Virus record (IMG/VR): IMGVR_UViG_3300025671_000354
Span: 1-29,398 of that record
Origin: a virus
DNA: 29,398 nt
Direction: 5' to 3' (one strand)
Positions within the stretch are counted from its first letter, which is position 1. Every line of letters starts with the position of its first letter. Below, piece by piece: positions 1 through 8,170 of this stretch. The translations under genes and the position numbers were made by a program. The notes under the pieces were generated by a model that saw nothing but the letters and a program-made list of their open reading frames with translations, had not been told where the DNA came from and searched no databases.

Positions 1-182
1 ACTTTCTTTTTTTCTGCTCAAATTTTAGGCGATTTTTGGTCGAAACTTTTTTGTTTTATGTTATGCAGTATCTAAAGTATGTTAAACAATATTGATCTAT
101 TGTTGTTTTATGTAAAGGTGTACCCCAACAGTACTAAAACGGTATAATTAAAATACAATAAACAAGTGGTAAGGTTATTACG
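1..182. other. Left-end noncoding region upstream of terS
   Basis: No gene is visible here. The first 60 bases are T-rich. Two 7-base arms (AACAATA at 85-91 and TATTGTT at 98-104) form a perfect inverted repeat around TTGATC, a possible protein-binding site. A perfect -10 hexamer lies at 143-148. If the genome circularises or has cos ends, this stretch joins the noncoding right end and would hold the packaging recognition site next to the small terminase gene; that is inference from gene order. Confidence 0.5.
143..148 (+). promoter_or_regulatory. Putative -10 box of the late (packaging/head) promoter
   Basis: TATAAT lies 34 bases before the terS start, followed by an AT-rich leader. No recognisable TTGACA-like -35 is seen 16-18 bases upstream, so it may depend on an activator or a host factor with other needs. 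It is the only consensus -10 before the long head operon. Confidence 0.45.
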
Positions 183-704
183 ATGAGTAAACGAGGAAGA
201 ATACCTAAACAAGCAGAATTAAAGACGGGTCATAGAGATAATAATATCCAAGTGCTACACGGTGGAGCAGAATTTACAAAACCTAAGCCTAAAGCACAAT
301 GGTTAACTAATACCCGGCGCTATTGGGCTAACTATTGGAATAGTGAGTTAGCTAGTACCGCTCAACAAGTAGATTTACCGGCTTTCTATAGATTATTTCA
401 ATACTACGACCAAGTAGAGAGAGCTAATAGAATTATTTTAAAAAATGGTAATAAAGGTTTACTATCCGTTGGATCGCAGGGGCAACCTAAGATAAACCCG
501 TTAATAGATCTAACTACAAAACTCGAAACGAGCATATTAAAGCTAGAGCAAGAATTAGGATTAACACCACTTAGCCGCCAACGCCTAGGTATAGCTTTTG
601 GAGAAAACGCTATGGGTATAAAACAACTTCAAGATTTCTTAACAGACGACGAGATCGAGGGAGTTGACCCACGATTACTTCTAGATAGTTTAGAGGAAGA
701 ATAA
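183..704 (+). CDS. terS: Terminase small subunit, P27 family
   Basis: Likely small terminase, the DNA-recognition partner of the large terminase that starts packaging of concatemeric phage DNA. At 173 aa it has the usual length for the P27 family. The C-terminal half carries the family pattern: a GS.GQPK.NPL stretch at about 97-107, a helix rich in Leu/Glu, then GLTPLSRQRLG at about 126-136. The acidic C-terminus is typical. The basic N-terminus starts MSKRGR, and the start follows a weak purine-rich GGTAAGG leader. It is the first gene of the rightward head operon and lies 5 bases before a small zinc-ribbon ORF and then TerL. An HNH gene at the other end of the window would be its neighbour in a circular map, a pairing common in HK97-like phages. 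Confidence 0.88.
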   Translation: MSKRGRIPKQAELKTGHRDNNIQVLHGGAEFTKPKPKAQWLTNTRRYWANYWNSELASTAQQVDLPAFYRLFQYYDQVERANRIILKNGNKGLLSVGSQGQPKINPLIDLTTKLETSILKLEQELGLTPLSRQRLGIAFGENAMGIKQLQDFLTDDEIEGVDPRLLLDSLEEE

Positions 705-709
705 TAACA

Positions 710-880
710 ATGTCTAAGATTAAAAATAGTGATGAGTACGATAAGAAATTTAACTTATCTAATAAAAGAGGTAAAGATCTAATTAAGTGTAAAAAATGTT
801 ATGAATATATATATCCTATTGGTACAAAAGTAACTTTATGCTTTTGGTGTAACTATGCAAACACAAGCGAAGAAGAATAA
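710..880 (+). CDS. Small zinc-ribbon protein between terS and terL
   Basis: A 56-aa ORF fills the terS-terL gap and overlaps the start of terL by 26 bases in another frame. It has two Cys pairs, CKKC at 27-30 and CFWC at 44-47, spaced as in a small zinc ribbon, and an acidic C-terminus. No function is recognisable; nucleic-acid or protein binding is the usual role of such knuckles. The tight packing and lack of other coding potential support translation. It resembles in layout, not in clear sequence, the small CxxC proteins at 8969 and 23054. Confidence 0.6.
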   Translation: MSKIKNSDEYDKKFNLSNKRGKDLIKCKKCYEYIYPIGTKVTLCFWCNYANTSEEE

Positions 881-2315
881 CCTACCTCCTACTAAGGGAG
901 CTAGAGTAGTTAAATTTATAGAAAAATTCTGCGTACACGGAGAGGGAGATTTCTTCGGCGAGCCTTTTAAATTAGACGATTGGCAAAAAGCGATAATCTA
1001 CGAATTGTACGAACAGAATAGCGACGGATCTAGAAGATATAGAGAGGCCTTAGTGGGACTTCCAAAAGGCAACGGCAAGACCGCCCTAGCCGCTTGTATT
1101 GGCTTATACGAGCTACTCGGTAGTGGTGTTACTTCGCCTCTAGTTGCAGTAGCGGCCGCAAGTTACGAGCAAGCTAACTTAGTATTTGGAACTATGAAGA
1201 CTATGTGCGATGAAAGTAAATTTTTAAGTGAAATGGTAGATACTTTTGAAAATGAAATACAAGTAAAGAACGCTCCGGGACGAGCTTACCGAGTAGCAGC
1301 TAAAGCGGGTACAGCGGACGGTGGTAGAAATAGTTGTTTAATTGCCGATGAGATCCACGAGTGGGCAAACATAAACCAAGAGAGAGTACATTATGTTTTA
1401 TCTAACAACACCGCTAAACGTAAAGACGGATTAGTACTAAATATTACTACCGCCGGTTACAACTTAGATAGCTTAGCCGGGAGATTATATCAACGAGGTT
1501 TAAAAAAGGAAACCGGAGAGAGCGAAGATCCGGAGTTTTATTTTAAATGGATCGGTGCTAAAGAGGGAGAAGACCACGAAGATAAAGAAGTATGGAGGAA
1601 AGTAAACCCGGCTATAGATAATGATTGGTGGCCTTTAGAAAACCTTAATAGAAGATTTAAGAGCTTACCGCTTAACGAGTTTCAACGATACCACTTAAAC
1701 CAATGGACTAGAACGGAGGAGGAGAGTTGGTTGCCTCCTACTGCGTGGGATAATTGTAACGGAGAAGTAATCTTCGATCCGGACGCCGAAACTTATTTAG
1801 GTGTAGATATGGCGTTACACCACGATAGCGTAGCAATAGTACACGGGCAAAAGAATAAAGAAAATAAGATTATTTTAGACGCTAAGATATGGCACCCGGA
1901 CGATTACGACGTTATAGATATTCAAGAAGTAGAGGCCTACATCTTAGAGTTATGTAAACAATTTAATGTAAAAGAAGTAGCATACGATCCCGCCTTTTTT
2001 GAACGTAGCGCCCAAGTGTTATTAGATAACGGCGTACCTATGGTTAACTTTCCGCAAAGTCATAGTCGTATGGTACCGGCGTGCGGTAATGCTTACGATC
2101 TAATTGTAAATAAAAAGGTTATACATAAAGCAACTGCTACGTTTACGGATCAAGTTTTAAGCGCTGCACAAAAGACTACGGATAGCGGTTGGCGTTTATC
2201 AAAAGGTAGATCTAAAAGAAAAATCGACGGAGCTATCGCTATGGTAATTATGTTAGATAGAATAACCGCACCAATCATAGACGAAGAGCCACCGGTAGCT
2301 ATAATAAACTTATGA
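855..2315 (+). CDS. terL: Terminase large subunit (ATPase-nuclease)
   Basis: This 486-aa protein is the packaging motor and endonuclease that cuts and pumps DNA into the prohead. The N-terminal ATPase shows a Walker A motif GLPKGNGKT at 68-76, a Walker B CLIADE at 161-166 and an ITTAG coupling motif at 197-201. The C-terminal RNase H-like nuclease shows the expected acidic positions: D318 in YLGVDMA, D378 in VAYDPAFF and D458 in KRKIDGA. Length and motif order match the Terminase_1 (HK97/P27-partner) group. The ATG at 855 lies inside the end of the preceding small ORF, so translation is probably coupled. It ends in an ATGA overlap with a small membrane protein. Confidence 0.95.
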   Translation: MQTQAKKNNLPPTKGARVVKFIEKFCVHGEGDFFGEPFKLDDWQKAIIYELYEQNSDGSRRYREALVGLPKGNGKTALAACIGLYELLGSGVTSPLVAVAAASYEQANLVFGTMKTMCDESKFLSEMVDTFENEIQVKNAPGRAYRVAAKAGTADGGRNSCLIADEIHEWANINQERVHYVLSNNTAKRKDGLVLNITTAGYNLDSLAGRLYQRGLKKETGESEDPEFYFKWIGAKEGEDHEDKEVWRKVNPAIDNDWWPLENLNRRFKSLPLNEFQRYHLNQWTRTEEESWLPPTAWDNCNGEVIFDPDAETYLGVDMALHHDSVAIVHGQKNKENKIILDAKIWHPDDYDVIDIQEVEAYILELCKQFNVKEVAYDPAFFERSAQVLLDNGVPMVNFPQSHSRMVPACGNAYDLIVNKKVIHKATATFTDQVLSAAQKTTDSGWRLSKGRSKRKIDGAIAMVIMLDRITAPIIDEEPPVAIINL

Positions 2316-2458
2316 ATTACAAAAACATTATGACAACACTTACCGAAGTTATAGGCGCTAGCTTTATAATTTACGGTGTATATACGTTTAGTATCGGCTT
2401 ATCTTTTGTAGTTGCCGGTATGTTTTTAATAGTAGGAAGTTATTTAACGAGTAGATGA
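2312..2458 (+). CDS. Small two-helix membrane protein between terL and portal
   Basis: A 48-aa ORF is linked by ATGA overlaps to both terL (2312-2315) and the portal gene (2455-2458), which strongly suggests it is translated by coupling. Residues 12-45 are almost entirely hydrophobic with a central Gly/Ser turn, giving one long or two short membrane helices, and a short basic tail (TSR) follows. No family is recognised. Its place inside the packaging genes is unusual for a membrane protein; it could tether early assembly at the membrane or act in superinfection control, but nothing in the sequence proves either. Confidence 0.65.
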   Translation: MNYKNIMTTLTEVIGASFIIYGVYTFSIGLSFVVAGMFLIVGSYLTSR

Positions 2459-3672
2459 GTTTTTTTAATCGAGAAAATAGGGACGCAGCTTTAGGAAATC
2501 TTAGCGATCTCTTATCACTTCGGGAGGGTGGACTGTACAACTTTACCGGAGAAAAAGTAAACGAAAAAAGCGCCCTAGGAATTAGCGCAGTATTAAGCGC
2601 AATATCATTAATTGCAGATAGCATAAGTATTTTACCGATTAAAACAATAAGATACGACGCAGGAAAGAAGATCTATACAGAGAAACCTAAAATATTTGAT
2701 AAACCTAACGTTAATCAAACTATATTCGAGGTAATACACCAAACTATTACAAGTTTATTAATGCACGGTAACGCTTTTATCCTCGTAGATCGTGACAGGC
2801 AGGGGCGACCAATAGCAATTACACCTATACATAGTGATAGAGTAACCGTAGAAATGCACGGAGGAGTTAAAACCTACATACTCGGCACTAAGAACGCTAA
2901 GAGATCTTTAACCGATGAAAATATGTTACATTTTAAATGGATTTCTTACCCGGGTAATCTACTTGGTATAAGCCCTCTAAGAGTAAACGGCAATATGTAC
3001 GGATTAGCTATCGCTATGGAAAGGCACATCGCACAATTTTACGGGCAGGGTGGTACTCCAAGTAGCATACTTGAAACCGATAGAGATTTAACAAGCGAGC
3101 AAGCTAAATACTTACAAGAAAATTGGGTACTTAATCACAATAGAAATAGAAAACCGGCCGTATTAACCGGTGGTTTGAAGTGGAAGTCTATTAGTGCAGG
3201 AGCCGGCAACGAATTAATAGAGGCTAGAGAGCAAATTGTTAATGAAGTTGCAAGAATATTTAGAGTACCGGCTCACTTGATCCTAAGTAAAGACGGATCT
3301 AACGTTTACTCCAACATCGAGAGCAACGGATTAGCTTTTATTAGACATACATTATTACCGTACATAAGAAGAATAGAAGACGGACTTACAACTCTTTTAC
3401 CGGGTAAACAACAAGTTAGATTAGATACAGAAGAGTACGCTAGAGGAGATCTATTTAGTAGAGTAAGAACGTATCAAGTAGCTATATCTAGTGGACTTAT
3501 GACACCTAACGAGGCTAGATCAAGATTAGATCTAGAGCCTTACGAGGGTGGAGATAACTTCTACCTAGGATTACAGGGAGCCGCAGTAGATCCAAGCATA
3601 ACACCACTCGGTAACGATCAACACGACCCTAAAGTAATATTGAACGATCCAAATAATTTAGAAAATGATTAG
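2455..3672 (+). CDS. Portal protein, HK97 family
   Basis: The 405-aa product matches the HK97-type portal: the dodecameric ring at the capsid vertex through which DNA enters and leaves. Recognisable features are the N-terminal ALGISAVLSAISLIADSIS helix region, the LLMHGNAFILVDRD strand-helix, the ERHIAQFYGQGGTPSSIL segment, EAREQIVNEVARIFRVP and the C-terminal GLMTPNEARSRLDLEPYEGGD motif that is nearly diagnostic of the family. Length is typical (380-430 aa). It is preceded by TerL and followed by the protease and capsid genes, the standard HK97 order. It overlaps the next gene by 8 bases. Confidence 0.93.
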   Translation: MSFFNRENRDAALGNLSDLLSLREGGLYNFTGEKVNEKSALGISAVLSAISLIADSISILPIKTIRYDAGKKIYTEKPKIFDKPNVNQTIFEVIHQTITSLLMHGNAFILVDRDRQGRPIAITPIHSDRVTVEMHGGVKTYILGTKNAKRSLTDENMLHFKWISYPGNLLGISPLRVNGNMYGLAIAMERHIAQFYGQGGTPSSILETDRDLTSEQAKYLQENWVLNHNRNRKPAVLTGGLKWKSISAGAGNELIEAREQIVNEVARIFRVPAHLILSKDGSNVYSNIESNGLAFIRHTLLPYIRRIEDGLTTLLPGKQQVRLDTEEYARGDLFSRVRTYQVAISSGLMTPNEARSRLDLEPYEGGDNFYLGLQGAAVDPSITPLGNDQHDPKVILNDPNNLEND

Positions 3673-3919
3673 CGAAAGTTTTACTATTGCACCCGATACC
3701 GCTACTAAAATATTAGATAGTCAAAACTTCGAGCAACATATTTATATTCATAATAACCACTCCAATAAAATGTATGTAGGCGGAAGTAACGTAACGGCTA
3801 GTAACGGTTTACACTTAGATAATGGCGAAATGTTAGAAATAAGAATACCGCAAGATAACGAATTATACGCTATTAGTGAAAGCACTTCGGGCGGTATTTC
3901 CGTCGTTAGACCGAGATAA
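3665..3919 (+). CDS. Small beta-rich virion-type protein
   Basis: An 84-aa protein with alternating hydrophobic residues and no long helix, so probably a small beta-sandwich. The pattern IYIHNNHSNKMYVGGSNV followed by NGEMLEI and NELYAIS resembles small structural proteins found near portal genes in other phages, but I cannot name a family with confidence. It overlaps the portal gene by 8 bases and the protease gene by 1 base, so all three are co-translated. A head decoration or connector role is a guess from position. Confidence 0.6.
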   Translation: MISESFTIAPDTATKILDSQNFEQHIYIHNNHSNKMYVGGSNVTASNGLHLDNGEMLEIRIPQDNELYAISESTSGGISVVRPR

Positions 3920-5208
3920 TGCCTTATTATATTTCTATGGATCACCCGGATTGTAAAGACGGACACGCAGTAGTAAAAGAAGAAAACGACGAGCTTATTA
4001 CTTGCCATAAGACCCACGAAGAGGCGGAAGAACACTTAACCGCACTTAATATAGCTATGGCAGAAGAAGAGAAGTCTATAGATCAAGATGTAGAAGTAAG
4101 AGAAGTAGATTTATCCGCTCCTAAATTTATGATTGTAAATTTAAAAAGAGGATTAGATAATCTTAATAGAGCGGGCGACGGACTAACTCCTAAAACAATT
4201 AGGGACGCTAGATCTATTGTTAGTAGTGGTAAAGTAAGCCCGGCTAAAGTTTCCTTAATGGGAGCGTGGCACGCTAGGCACCTTAGCGATCTAGATAGAG
4301 AGCCAAGCAACCCTAACGATCCCGATACTTGGAGAGCTAGCGATGTAGCTTTCTTATTGTGGGGATCTAACCCGTGGACTAACCCGGATCAAGCGGGCGA
4401 GTGGGCTAGAAGAAAATTAAAACAATTACAAGATGAAGAGGGTAGAGTATCTAATTTTTATGACATAGATACTAAATCTATGACAACTACGATTAATATA
4501 TTAAATAATAAGGTTAGGATTAATAACGTGAATAAAGAAAAAGAAAGCCGATCTTTTGGCTTAGCTAATGTAGAAATAAGAGAAAATAAAGACGGGGAAT
4601 TATCTTATAACTTTAGTGGTTACGCAAGTGTGTTTAATAAACCGTATGGTGTAAGAGATAGTAAAGGAGCTTACACCGAAACCATTAAACCCGGAGCTTT
4701 TAAAAAGACTTTACAAGAGCAAGACGATGTTAGATTTTTAGTAAACCACGACGGAATACCTTTAGCTAGATCTAGTAGCGGTACTTTAAGACTAGAAGAA
4801 GACGACTACGGATTATTTGTAGAGGCTAGTTTAGATCCTAATAACCCAACCGTTGCAGAAGTAGCCTCCGCTATGAAGAGAGGCGATCTAAACGAAATGT
4901 CTTTCGCTTTCGCAGCAGTTAGGGACGACTTCGACGGAGAAAAAAGGGACGTACAAGAAGTAAGATTATTCGATGTAAGCGTAGTTACATACCCGGCTAA
5001 TAGTTGGGCGGGCGCTACATTAAGAGGTTTAGATATAAGCGAGTACCAAAAAGAATTAGTAGAGGCTCGTAGTGGCGATAAAGCCGTAGAAGTTTTAGAG
5101 CAAATAATCAATAAGTTACAAGAAAGTAGCGAAGAAGATAAGCGCTCTAAAAGTAACCCCGACGTAGAAATCTTAAAAATTAAGATGAAAAAAGACGGGT
5201 TACTCTAA
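3919..5208 (+). CDS. Prohead protease (S78-type) with two N-terminal modules
   Basis: This 429-aa protein is a capsid maturation protease fused to extra modules. Residues about 1-50 hold a DHPDC...GHAVVKE...CHKTHEEAEEHLTALN module; residues about 68-176 hold a second module with NLKRGLDNLNRAGDGLTPKTI, AWHARHLSDLD and VAFLLWGSNP; residues about 208-372 are the HK97 protease domain. The catalytic His is H277 (FLVNHDG) and the Ser is S328 (NEMSFAF), with the family's VTYPAN motif at 356-361. Plain S78 proteases are 180-230 aa, so this is about twice the usual length. It would cut the scaffold domain of the capsid protein encoded 69 bases downstream. An internal Met at 188 has no good ribosome-binding site. 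Confidence 0.9.
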   Translation: MPYYISMDHPDCKDGHAVVKEENDELITCHKTHEEAEEHLTALNIAMAEEEKSIDQDVEVREVDLSAPKFMIVNLKRGLDNLNRAGDGLTPKTIRDARSIVSSGKVSPAKVSLMGAWHARHLSDLDREPSNPNDPDTWRASDVAFLLWGSNPWTNPDQAGEWARRKLKQLQDEEGRVSNFYDIDTKSMTTTINILNNKVRINNVNKEKESRSFGLANVEIRENKDGELSYNFSGYASVFNKPYGVRDSKGAYTETIKPGAFKKTLQEQDDVRFLVNHDGIPLARSSSGTLRLEEDDYGLFVEASLDPNNPTVAEVASAMKRGDLNEMSFAFAAVRDDFDGEKRDVQEVRLFDVSVVTYPANSWAGATLRGLDISEYQKELVEARSGDKAVEVLEQIINKLQESSEEDKRSKSNPDVEILKIKMKKDGLL

Positions 5209-5277
5209 GACGTTACGCCGGATTACCTATCCACCTAACGCACAAGTATAAGTAATAGCAACTTTAAGGATATTAAA

Positions 5278-6606
5278 TTGAAAAAATTAATAGAAGAAAG
5301 GGACGCTAAATCAGCAGAACTAAACGAACTTGTTGAGGATATGGACGCTATGGAAAAAGGCGAAGAGTTAGACGCTAAAATTGAAAGATCTAACGAGCTT
5401 TTAGTAGAGATCAAAGACTTAAACGAGAAAATCGAAAAAGACGCAGATTTAAGAAAGACCCTAAAAGAAGTTGAAGAAAGCAGAAAATCTTTAGACATTG
5501 AAGATGAAGATATTACAGAAACCCGAATGGAAGTAAAAGAGCCGGATATGTACCGTAAAGGTGGCCAAAATTCTTTCTTCGCAGATATGTACAATGCTAA
5601 ATTCAACAACGATTACTCCGCTAACAAAAGATTAGCGGAACACCAAGAAGTTTCTAAAAGAGATGTCGGTACCGGAGCTTTTACCGGTATGGTCGTACCT
5701 CAATACTTGCTCGATGATTACGCACCACTCGCAAGAGCGGGCGCTAATTTCTATCAAGCAGTACCAAAAAGAGAGTTACCGGCTTTCGGCAACAAAGTAG
5801 AAATTTCAAGAATAACAACAGGATCAAGCGCAGCAGAACAAGCTAGCGAAAACGCCGCAGTTAGCGAAACAGATATGGACGATACACTATTAACCGTGAA
5901 CGTCAATACTATCGCAGGACAACAAGACGTATCTAAGCAAGCCTTAGACCGTGGCGGACAACCGGGCTTTAATCTAGAAGATATTATCTTCCAAGATCTA
6001 GCAAGCGCTTACTATACAAAATTAGATAACTTGATGTTAAACGGCTCCGGATCTTCCGGACAACCTTTAGGTATAACTACAGTTAGCGGCACTAATAGCG
6101 TTGCATATACAGACGCTAGCCCTACAGTAGCCGAACTTATGCCAAAGATTGCAGACGCAATACAGAAAGTAAACTCTAATCGTTTCGCTCCGGCGACCGC
6201 TATGATTATGCACCCTAGACGTTGGGGCTTTTTAACTGCGGGAGTTGATAGCTCAAATAGACCATTAATATTACCTAACGGTAATGCACCTCAAAACGCT
6301 TATGGCGTTGGAGATACAAACTCTTACGGAGTTGTTGGTCAATTAATGGGTATTCCGGTTATTACCGACGCTAATGTCGCTACTAACTTCGGAGCAGGTA
6401 CAAACCAAGACGAGATTTACATAGTAAGAGCAGAAGATCACATACTCTTCGAGCAAGATATGTTTACTGCTAAGTTTGAAGAAACTAACGCAGGATCTTT
6501 AACAACTAAGTTAGTTGTTTATGGTTATGTTGCTTTCGCAAGCGGTAGATACCCGTTGGGTATTTCCGTGATTGGCGGAACAGGATTGGTAACACCAACC
6601 TTTTAA
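5278..6606 (+). CDS. Major capsid protein, HK97 fold, with N-terminal scaffold domain
   Basis: The 442-aa product begins with a highly charged coiled-coil region (residues about 1-90, runs of Glu/Lys/Leu), the delta-domain that acts as built-in scaffold and is removed by the protease. The rest fits HK97-type capsid subunits: a Phe-rich N-arm, QYLLDDYAPLARAGANFYQAVP, VEISRITTGSSAAEQASENAAV, LENLMLNGSG-like and the C-terminal FASGRYPLGISVI. The start is TTG at 5278, set 7 bases after an AAGGA Shine-Dalgarno; no ATG fits as well. It is followed by a long perfect hairpin that may stabilise or limit the transcript. Confidence 0.93.
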   Translation: MKKLIEERDAKSAELNELVEDMDAMEKGEELDAKIERSNELLVEIKDLNEKIEKDADLRKTLKEVEESRKSLDIEDEDITETRMEVKEPDMYRKGGQNSFFADMYNAKFNNDYSANKRLAEHQEVSKRDVGTGAFTGMVVPQYLLDDYAPLARAGANFYQAVPKRELPAFGNKVEISRITTGSSAAEQASENAAVSETDMDDTLLTVNVNTIAGQQDVSKQALDRGGQPGFNLEDIIFQDLASAYYTKLDNLMLNGSGSSGQPLGITTVSGTNSVAYTDASPTVAELMPKIADAIQKVNSNRFAPATAMIMHPRRWGFLTAGVDSSNRPLILPNGNAPQNAYGVGDTNSYGVVGQLMGIPVITDANVATNFGAGTNQDEIYIVRAEDHILFEQDMFTAKFEETNAGSLTTKLVVYGYVAFASGRYPLGISVIGGTGLVTPTF

Positions 6607-6614
6607 TTAAAATT

Positions 6615-6648
6615 GTTTTAGTGTATCGGGCAACCGATACACTAAAAC
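6615..6648 (+). terminator. 15-bp perfect hairpin with GCAA loop after the capsid gene
   Basis: Arms GTTTTAGTGTATCGG (6615-6629) and CCGATACACTAAAAC (6634-6648) are perfectly complementary and close on GCAA, a GNRA tetraloop, giving a very stable RNA hairpin. Only TT follows it, not a U run, so it is a poor intrinsic terminator. It could be a partial terminator, an RNase roadblock that raises capsid mRNA, or a processing site. It starts 9 bases after the capsid stop codon. Confidence 0.6.
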
Positions 6649-6666
6649 TTATAGGAAATAAGATTT

Positions 6667-6843
6667 ATGGATATTAAAAATAAACAAATGATAGAGGCTT
6701 TAAAAGAAGAATTAAAACACTACGAGATTTATAAAAAAGCAGATAGAGCCGAGCAAGTTAAAAAAGAAATTAAAGCACTTGGCGGAAAAATCGAAAATAA
6801 ATCAGCAAAACCAAAAGCCGAAAAAAAAGTCGTTAAGAAGTAG
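6667..6843 (+). CDS. Small Lys/Glu-rich helical protein
   Basis: A 58-aa ORF with a GGAAATAAG leader before its ATG. The first 40 residues form a charged helix (MIEALKEELKHYEIYKKADRA), followed by GG and a disordered basic tail rich in Lys, Ala and Pro (SAKPKAEKKVVKK). It contains no Cys, no membrane helix and no motif I can name. It lies between the capsid hairpin and a 21-codon Gly/Lys peptide, just before the connector. Similar short basic proteins sit beside capsid genes in other phages, where DNA binding in the head or a connector role has been suggested; here function is unknown. Confidence 0.6.
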   Translation: MDIKNKQMIEALKEELKHYEIYKKADRAEQVKKEIKALGGKIENKSAKPKAEKKVVKK

Positions 6844-6845
6844 TA

Positions 6846-6911
6846 ATGCCTAAACACTATAAAGGTGGTAAACCTAAAGGTGGTAAGGGTAAAGGCCGAG
6901 GAGGTAAGTAA
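6846..6911 (+). CDS. 21-aa Gly/Lys-rich micropeptide
   Basis: ATG at 6846 opens a 21-codon frame rich in Gly and Lys, with repeating KGGK and KGK units and no acidic residue. Its last codons contain AGGAGG (6899-6904), which is also the Shine-Dalgarno of the next gene, so the repeat may partly reflect that signal. It begins 2 bases after the stop of the upstream gene. Whether the peptide is functional, perhaps as a DNA-binding virion peptide, or only a translational bridge cannot be told. Confidence 0.4.
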   Translation: MPKHYKGGKPKGGKGKGRGGK

Positions 6912-6914
6912 CCT

Positions 6915-7547
6915 ATGGCAATTATTAACGGTTATATTACCCAAGCGGATCTAAAAGCTTTTGTAGGGATCCCGGATAGTGATACCGCAGACGACGACTT
7001 ATTAGATAATGCTATTAATGGCGCTAGCCGTCAAATAGACGCTTTTTGTGGTAGAAAATTTTACGCCGACGGATCTACAAGCGCTAGAGAATACTTTACA
7101 AAAGATTTTTTTAAACTTTACGTAGATGATATATCTACTGCAACCGGGTTGGTTGTAAAATATGACGATGACGACGACGGTACTTATGAAGTAACCGTAC
7201 CAAGCGATGAATATAAATTACTACCTATTAATGGTGTAGTAGGGGGTATTGAGGGTAGCCCTTATTACATTATTCAATTAAATAGCGACGGATCTTACGA
7301 GTGGCCTTTATCTAACACTTCTAATAGACCCTACGCACAAATAACCGCTAATTGGGGTTATGCAACTACACCGGAGCCTATTAAATATGCGTGCAAGATG
7401 TTAGCAAGCGAGTTATTCGCTATGCGTAATGCACCTTTAGGCGTAGCGGGTGTAGGAGATTTCGGCGTAGTTAATGTACAACAAAACAGAGAGGTAACTA
7501 GATTACTACTACCGTTTCGTAAAGCTAGCGTACTAGGAATAGCTTAA
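6915..7547 (+). CDS. Head-tail connector (gp6-like adaptor)
   Basis: A 210-aa protein placed right after the capsid genes. The N-terminus, QADLKAFVGIPDSDTADDDLLDNAINGASRQIDAFCGRKFY, is the helical signature of the HK97 gp6-like connector that forms a ring under the portal. A beta-rich central part follows, then a helical WGYATTPEPIKYACKMLASELF segment near 155-175, also typical. The family is often 100-200 aa, so this is at the long end. A strong AGGAGG lies 10 bases before ATG. It overlaps the next gene by 1 base (TAATG). Confidence 0.82.
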   Translation: MAIINGYITQADLKAFVGIPDSDTADDDLLDNAINGASRQIDAFCGRKFYADGSTSAREYFTKDFFKLYVDDISTATGLVVKYDDDDDGTYEVTVPSDEYKLLPINGVVGGIEGSPYYIIQLNSDGSYEWPLSNTSNRPYAQITANWGYATTPEPIKYACKMLASELFAMRNAPLGVAGVGDFGVVNVQQNREVTRLLLPFRKASVLGIA

Positions 7548-7972
7548 TGGCTAGCTTACAAGAGGTAAGGGACGGGATTAAAACAACCCTAAGCGATAAT
7601 ATTAGCGGTTTACGAGTGTACGATGTTGTACCGGATTACTCTATTAACTTTCCGGTAGCAATAGTCTTACCAACTTCAATACAATTTAATATAGCTATGC
7701 AACGTGGCACGGATCTATACAACTTCGATATTTTAGTAGCAGTACAACGAGCAGAGAGCAGAACGGCACAAGATCAATTAGACCAATATATAACAGGAGC
7801 CGGGAGTAGCTCTATAAGACAGACTATATTTAATAATAAGACGCTAGGTTTAGATAATACCGACGCAACTATTACAAGTGTAAGCAATTACGCCGCAGAC
7901 GTTAACCTTAACGGAATAGACGCAATAGGAGCTAACATAAGCCTAGAAGTGTATACAAAAGGAACTAGCTAA
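7547..7972 (+). CDS. Tail terminator / tail completion protein (probable)
   Basis: This 141-aa protein starts with a helix (LQEVRDGIKTTLSDNI) and then strands around VYDVVPDYSINFPVAIVLP, a layout shared by tail terminator and neck proteins of the gpU type that cap the tail tube at the head-proximal end. Position between connector and tail tube supports this. No catalytic or metal motif is seen. It begins at the TAATG of the connector stop and is followed directly (0-base gap) by the next small gene. The exact neck role, terminator versus stopper, is inferred from gene order. Confidence 0.65.
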   Translation: MASLQEVRDGIKTTLSDNISGLRVYDVVPDYSINFPVAIVLPTSIQFNIAMQRGTDLYNFDILVAVQRAESRTAQDQLDQYITGAGSSSIRQTIFNNKTLGLDNTDATITSVSNYAADVNLNGIDAIGANISLEVYTKGTS

Positions 7973-8170
7973 ATGCCAAAATTTAAAATAATAGGATCTA
8001 AGAAGATAGACGGTAAAGAGCCGGGTAACACTATAACTTTAGAAGATCTAGATAAAATAATCACACTTACAAAAGCCGGTCATATAACCGCTATAAGTAA
8101 AAAAGAAAATTTAAAGAAAGTAAAAAAAGTCGTAGAAGAAATCAAAGATAAAGAGGTAGATAATGGCTAA
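7973..8170 (+). CDS. Small basic protein preceding the tail tube gene
   Basis: A 65-aa protein beginning FKIIGSKKIDGKEPGNTITLEDLDKIITLTKAGHIT, followed by a Lys/Val/Glu-rich helical tail. The IDGK.PG and AGHI pattern resembles short proteins found between neck and tail genes of other phages, but I cannot assign a function. It overlaps the tail tube gene by 8 bases and follows the preceding gene with no gap, so it is surely in the same operon. A structural or assembly accessory role is likely by position only. Confidence 0.6.
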   Translation: MPKFKIIGSKKIDGKEPGNTITLEDLDKIITLTKAGHITAISKKENLKKVKKVVEEIKDKEVDNG

